Positions 59,311-64,000 of a stretch of 64,000 nt of DNA are shown one piece after another. Below the pieces are notes generated by a model. The model had not been told where the DNA came from. It did no database searches and saw only the letters and a program-made list of their open reading frames with translations. Position numbers and translations under genes: made by a program. Location of the stretch: NCBI GenBank assembly GCA_022266195.1, contig WHVY01000010.1, forward strand, positions 880,501 through 944,500, given 5' to 3'. Source of the stretch: Tetranychus cinnabarinus. Lineage: Eukaryota; Arthropoda; Arachnida; Trombidiformes; Tetranychidae. Within the stretch, counting starts at the first letter, position 1. Every line of letters begins with the position of its first letter.

Positions 59311-61347
59311 TCATTTAGATTTGCTGGAATCCAGAGAATAAGACTTCGTTAGACGATCAATTGAATTAACATTATTTGTTTCTCTTCCTTCTTTTTTTCC
59401 TTCTGATGGGCTTGAGTACAAATTATCATCTTTTATTTCCTCCGAATTGAGTGTAACGTTGTAGAATGTAGGCTTTTAAAAGAAAAGAAAAAAATATTAG
59501 ACAATAAATTATTCAATCTCAGTTACTGAACAAAATCAGTGAAGAACTTGCTGATTTCTTATCAGTCTTTGATACAAGATAAATATCATACACTTTGAGA
59601 AACTTCCTTCTGTTAAATTAAACCGGATAAAATAATTGGCAAATAAAGAGCCTAATGAAAATGAGTTATAATTTCCTTTCATTTGCAATGGAACTCTTGT
59701 CATTGAATAAATCGCGGGCTGATCTTATTAGACTGAGATTGGACTCTTCAACAGCCGGCTCTTTAGGTGAGTTCTGCTAAAATCTGAAAAGTATTGAAAA
59801 AGGCTGAAACTGAAGAGAAGATCGCACCAAAATGATTGACTATTAAATAACATACTTTTTCAATTTCATATGGTCCTAGAAGCTCGTTCAACTTTTGGTT
59901 TATTTCATCATTATCTTCGTCAGTATCGGAAGAAGATTCAGGATCCTTTGAATCATTGAGAGTTTCATCCTTCATTTGAGCAGAGCTGGATCCAGGTGAG
60001 ATGACCGAGCTTATAGCGGTAGAAGTAGATTCAGATTTATCATTACGGTTATTAGCAACTCGAGGTTGATTTTTAACAACAAGAGTTGAGGAATTATCTT
60101 GATCGCTGTCGTTGGTCACTTCACCTAAACGTTGTTTGATCAATTTGTTCTTGCACGTATCACAGACCCTCACTGGTTTGGTTGACTGTGAAGGAATCAG
60201 GAACCTACTTTTAGAACAGGAAGCACAAATAACTGAACCACAATTACGGCAATGGTGCTGTGTTGAAGAAAGATGAGAAGTTAATAAGTGTGTGTATAAA
60301 TTGGTGAAAAAGGATAAGCATGAAGCAATGTGAGTAATCTAGAAACCCCATGGTCAATCATGTGTTAAAGGGAAGAAGGTGGAGCTCAATGCAATTAAAT
60401 CTATGCTTACCCGACGATTGAGCAAAGTAAATTGCATTGAATTGCAATGCATACAGACTTTAGCTTGCGTATCAGGAACCCAAACTGCAGCATGTTCACC
60501 AGAAGGTCTGGAGCCAGCTATAAAAAAGGTTATTCATAAAATTATTAGCTACAACATGATAAATGGTCTCATCATTAATTCAATAAATGACATTAAAAAT
60601 AGGCAAAGACCAAGCCTTACTTCTTTTAAGAAGACTTTTAACACATTTTTGTATATGTTGAATCCATTCATCTTTCTCTGTCTCTGAACCTGCATAGACA
60701 GCAAAAGATCTGGTTGGTGTTTTGATTAGCCAGCCGTGTTTAAGGTCACCTGAGGATAGAACAATGGAAACAAAAACAAAGAGCAACTTTGTTAGCAATT
60801 CTCTTTAGCATTGTAAGAAACAAGAACAACTTTACCTTGATTCATATCATCCGAAAAATCTTCTAATACCACCTTTTCCAATGGGATTATATTCTGTTTA
60901 ATATACATTTTCTTTCGAACCAAAATTTTACCATACACGATGATATCATTGAATAGGAAAAATTGCCTCGGTTTGGGTCCTTTACGACACATTTTGGTCA
61001 AAACACCTTCACCCACAAGAACACGACCCTTTAAAGCTAATGGCTGTACAAGAGACAAGATACAGAAGGTCAAGTATTGACTAATTGATTATTTAACAGC
61101 ATAGGATAATTGGATAATAGTGATTACCGTTCCTGATCGACCAAAACAGCTTTCAATGTGAGCAATCCGTTTATTGTTAACTTCACTACCAACTGTTGAG
61201 GCAATTAACCGGTTGTATAACAAATGGTGACATTAGATTGTTTAGCACGACATGACATAATAAAAATGGAAATAAGGGAGACAAATGATCAATAAATGGT
61301 CAAGATGTCTATTAATTAAATTTAAACTTACCTAAAAGGTCAACCAT
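59311..61347 (-). CDS. PH-FYVE protein (PLEKHF1/2, Drosophila Rush family)
   Basis: Seven exons: 61332-61347, 61128-61192, 60836-61043, 60621-60749, 60411-60517, 59856-60257 and 59311-59472; phases agree, 362 residues. Binds PI3P and PI(3,5)P2 on endosomes and affects endosome fusion and trafficking. Seen: RIAHIESCFGRSG start, PH domain (RVLVGEGVLTKMCRK, QFFLFNDIIVYG, HGWLIKTPTRSFAVYAGSE), then a FYVE finger beginning WVPDTQAKVCMHC with the RRHHCRNCG lipid-binding motif across the exon 5/6 junction and VRVCDTC. The C-terminal extension is acidic and Ser-rich, longer than in vertebrate PLEKHF2 and closer to Rush in size. Confidence 0.93.
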
Positions 61348-62094
61348 GATGATACTAGTGATAATATGAGAATTATGATGGTAGCTGTGGTGGTGATGGT
61401 TGTAGTGAAAATGATGAGAATGTAAAAGATGAGAAGGCGGAAAAAGAGAAAAGTTGATTTACAAAGCAAAGGAAGCTAACTGAGACACAAAAGTAGACTG
61501 TAATTAAAGCTAATACTATTAAATAGACCCAGTTAGATAGATAATGGACTTATTATGAGTTACAAATAAATAAAAATACAATAAAATAATGAAGAAACAA
61601 AAAACATAGCAGTTAAAATAAAGTAAGAATGAAAATGAGAATGTTGACATTCAGTCTCTTCTCACTTTTCAAAGAGGCTTTGACAACTTGTAGGCATGGA
61701 AGTTGATTTGAAGAAAGCAAAAAGTTGAGCCAAATTTAATAATCAATGCTCCAACGATTCGATTTTCACTTAAATCATCCAAAGTTCAGGCCACACAATT
61801 AAAAAATATAATTCCTGAAGATATTTAAAATAGTTAAAATTAAAGCCTCAAGTTTATTTTTATGGTTGACATGCAAAAGTAACTGTGCAACTCTTGGAAT
61901 GGTCAATATGTAAATCAAAAGACCTTAGATTTTAACGAATCGAAATTCATTTCAATAACTCATCTGATATATTAACGATTAAAGGACAGTGGCAGATTTA
62001 ATTATATGGTAATTTAATTGCATTTATATCGAATTATAATAAAAACCTATCTTTTGGGTTCTTTTTGTAATTATTTGAAAAGTGCGGTTCCAAG
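61348..62094. other. Intergenic, no gene seen
   Basis: Low-complexity TGATGG/GAGAA tracts near 61370-61440; otherwise AT-rich. Confidence 0.4.
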
Positions 62095-62405
62095 AGAATC
62101 AGCTTGGTTACCATAACCGGTTCTAATGATGCTAACATTACATCAAATTTCAGGCTAGGCCTGTCTTGCTATCATTTCTCTATTCCTGAGTTTATCTGGG
62201 AGTATTTGAAATTATCTTGTTCATTAGAAAATCTTAATTCCATGTTTTGTACCAATCATATTTATGAACCGATAACTTAAGGTAAGTAAATGATTAAACA
62301 ATATCTTATGTGTTCACCGCTTTGACTTGTTTCTTCCTTCTTTGATTTGTGTTACAGATACTTTAACATATGCCATCAAAGCTGATTCTACTGTTGTCAT
62401 CGTTC
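62095..62405 (+). pseudogene. Decayed 5' end of eIF1 (promoter, exon 1, part of exon 2)
   Basis: Collinear with 42055-42415: the CATAACCGG promoter block, a TCCATG start, exon 1 ending at a GGTAAGTAA donor, a short intron with TTACAG, and GCCATCAAAGCTGATTCTACTGTT matching eIF1 exon 2. Exon 1 now contains a stop. Similarity is roughly two thirds by eye, so it is old. It ends 30 bp before the syntaxin 5 start. Confidence 0.65.
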
Positions 62406-62435
62406 CCTGATATTTAAAATTTGAATTGATTAAAA

Positions 62436-63356
62436 ATGGACCGAACTAATGAGTATAAGTCGACATTAAAATGGATGGAAAGTGCTTATATTAATTCAAA
62501 GAAAAGTTTCACTGATAACCGTAAACCTGATAATAGTTTAGATGCAAAGGCTAATTATATCAGCTTCATGAAATCTACTCGTGCAATTTTCTCCGACTTA
62601 TCTATGACCTGTAGTAAATTGGAAAAGTTAAATGAATTAGCGAAGAGAAGGACGATATTCGACTCTGATGAATCAAGTGCTCAACTTAGTGAACTTGTTT
62701 ATATTATCAAACAAGATGTTAACTCGCTCAACCAACAGATTGAGCAGCTGAGACAAAATCAATTAGCAAAAGTGAAAGACAGTAAGCGTCAGAATGTCGA
62801 TTCTTACTCTAAGAATGTAGTGTTAAATCTTCAAGAACAATTAGCAAATGTAAGCAGTGATTTTAAGACAACATTGGAATTGCGATCTCAGAATATGCAA
62901 CAGCAAAAAGCTAGACGAGAACAATTCACTGGTTCCTCATCTTTACCAGCAAACCATCTTCAACAAAGAAAAACTGCCTCGACCATCATAGATTTTGGTG
63001 ATGATCCATCATCATCGAGTAAATCAAGTCAACAACCGCAGCAGCAAACACAATTACTTTTATACGAAGACTCTACAAACCAATATTTGGAAGAACGAGC
63101 ATCAACTATGCAAACCATTGAATCAACTATAGTCGAGTTAGGAGGTATTTTCACCCAGCTGGCAACCATGGTGCAACAGCAGGATGAAATGATTAGTAGA
63201 ATTGATGCTAACATAGCAGATACGAATCTTAATGTTGAAGCTGCTCATCAATCTTTACTCAGATATTTCCAATCAGTTACAAATAATAGGTGGTTAATGT
63301 TTAAAGTTTTCGGTGTACTCTTTGTTTTTTTCCTATTCTTTGTTATGTTATCTTAA
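62436..63356 (+). CDS. Syx5: Syntaxin 5 (Qa-SNARE)
   Basis: 306 residues, single exon. The Golgi/ER Qa-SNARE drives ER-Golgi and intra-Golgi fusion. Seen: an N-terminal region with helical Habc character, a Gln-rich linker, a SNARE motif from about 215 to 275 (STIVELGGIFTQLATMVQQQ with the central-layer Gln, then DEMISRID, EAAHQSLLRYFQ) and a C-terminal membrane anchor at about 287-305 (FKVFGVLFVFFLFFVML). Length fits the short isoform. The absence of introns and the upstream eIF1 remnant raise the possibility of retroposition. Confidence 0.96.
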   Translation: MDRTNEYKSTLKWMESAYINSKKSFTDNRKPDNSLDAKANYISFMKSTRAIFSDLSMTCSKLEKLNELAKRRTIFDSDESSAQLSELVYIIKQDVNSLNQQIEQLRQNQLAKVKDSKRQNVDSYSKNVVLNLQEQLANVSSDFKTTLELRSQNMQQQKARREQFTGSSSLPANHLQQRKTASTIIDFGDDPSSSSKSSQQPQQQTQLLLYEDSTNQYLEERASTMQTIESTIVELGGIFTQLATMVQQQDEMISRIDANIADTNLNVEAAHQSLLRYFQSVTNNRWLMFKVFGVLFVFFLFFVMLS

Positions 63357-63794
63357 ATAGGAGTTTCATATATATTATTTATCTCTTATAATTATTAGAT
63401 TATTTAAATATTTAAGATTCTAAAATTCCAATCCAAAAAACCTGTATCATTACAGAGTTTAATTTTATATTAATATACCAATGTTAATCACTACATAAAA
63501 AATTGTTTCCATTTTCCATGCTCAATTTTGAGTTTTTCTTCGTTAAATTATAACATACATACATGTGTATTTTTTTTGTTTAAACAATTCGCGTTTAACG
63601 AGTGTTTAATAATATACTTTGGTTGAAAAAAGACAAGATCACTAGGACAAGATCAAGATTAATGTGAGAAATTCTAGAAGAGTTGTAATACAAACAACTC
63701 TCTTTTAATGCAGTGTGACTTTAATTAAATTCCTTTGAATTGAAACCTCGTGTGATAATTTCACTTCATCTCGGTAAGCTTGTAAAGCGATCAA
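63357..63794. other. Gap between convergent syntaxin 5 and PRPSAP genes
   Basis: Non-coding; UTRs of both genes expected. Confidence 0.4.
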
Positions 63795-64000
63795 TCAATC
63801 CTCAAGAGTAACGTTACGGAATAAATAAGACATCGATTCTTTGTTATGTATTCTTCTGATGGCTTCAGCAAGAAGAGCTGAGATGTCGATTGTCTTTATC
63901 TTGTGACACTGCATTTTTTGAATTTCATGTGGAACCGTATTGGTGACAACAACTTCATCAATGGGTGAATCTTCAATTAATTTGGGGGCATCACTGGAAA
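63795..64000 (-). CDS. PRPP synthetase-associated protein (PRPSAP), C-terminal end
   Basis: Partial: the window ends inside the gene, and the stop is at 63795-63797. The visible end includes SPIDEVVVTNTVPHEIQKMQ, KIKTIDISALLAEAIRRIHN and SMSYLFRNVTLED. It follows the phosphoribosyl pyrophosphate synthetase fold; NTVPHEIQK and SYLFRN favour the associated (regulatory) protein over the catalytic PRPS. Role: modulates PRPP formation for nucleotide synthesis. Confidence 0.88.
   Translation of the reverse strand, partial: SSDAPKLIEDSPIDEVVVTNTVPHEIQKMQCHKIKTIDISALLAEAIRRIHNKESMSYLFRNVTLED

Noticed and set aside
1..64000. CRISPR arrays, bacterial operons, tRNA or rRNA genes
   Set aside because: None seen; the window is eukaryotic and no tRNA cloverleaf or rRNA block was recognised by eye.

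Overview
This is eukaryotic nuclear DNA: AT-rich, with mostly short GT-AG introns and small intergenic gaps. The gene set is that of an arthropod: a Dorsal-type Rel factor, a chitin deacetylase with peritrophin and LDLa modules, and an Ajuba/Jub LIM module. An intronless CYP2-clan P450 and the compact AT-rich layout fit a plant-feeding mite of the Tetranychus type; that assignment is inference. Exon ends were set by eye from splice signals, reading phase and family homology.

Layout. 0.8-2.3 kb: P450 (-). 2.8-3.1 kb: a TA-flanked MITE. 3.3-14.55 kb: a young Ty3/gypsy LTR retrotransposon on the minus strand, with TCAT target duplications and 976-bp LTRs differing at three bases. It has gag, a pol broken by stops, and a large third ORF that is not an obvious envelope: it joins a Cys-rich zinc-finger region to a REXO1-like exonuclease fold whose catalytic acids are missing. 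17.5-24.5 kb: a septin (-). 25.45-38.23 kb: a 3.7-kb inverted duplication around a 5.4-kb spacer. Each arm holds a chimeric gene joining the ArfGAP2/3 N-terminus to the proline-rich and three-LIM region of Ajuba, with an intronic H/ACA-like snoRNA. The spacer holds a second MITE, an unknown membrane protein, an Fcf2/DNTTIP2-like gene and most of the intact ArfGAP2/3 gene, whose 3' end lies in the right arm. 39.5 kb: a kinase fragment. 40-45 kb: FAD synthase (-), eIF1 (+), EXOSC9 (-). 45.5-47 kb: an apparent multi-snoRNA host gene including a box C/D RNA whose guide matches 18S rRNA at the SNORD57/snR51 site. 49.5-51.6 kb: Dorsal (-). 54.3-57.4 kb: chitin deacetylase (-). 59.3-61.3 kb: a PH-FYVE protein (-). 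62.4-63.4 kb: syntaxin 5 (+). The right edge enters a PRPP synthetase-associated protein (-).

A theme runs through the window: 5' ends of genes have been copied next to other genes. A septin promoter/first-exon fragment sits at the start of the Fcf2-like gene and seems to supply its start codon and splice donor. A decayed eIF1 5' end sits just upstream of syntaxin 5. ArfGAP 5' exons drive the Ajuba LIM cassette. Most remaining genes are ordinary housekeeping or developmental genes without an evident shared pathway.
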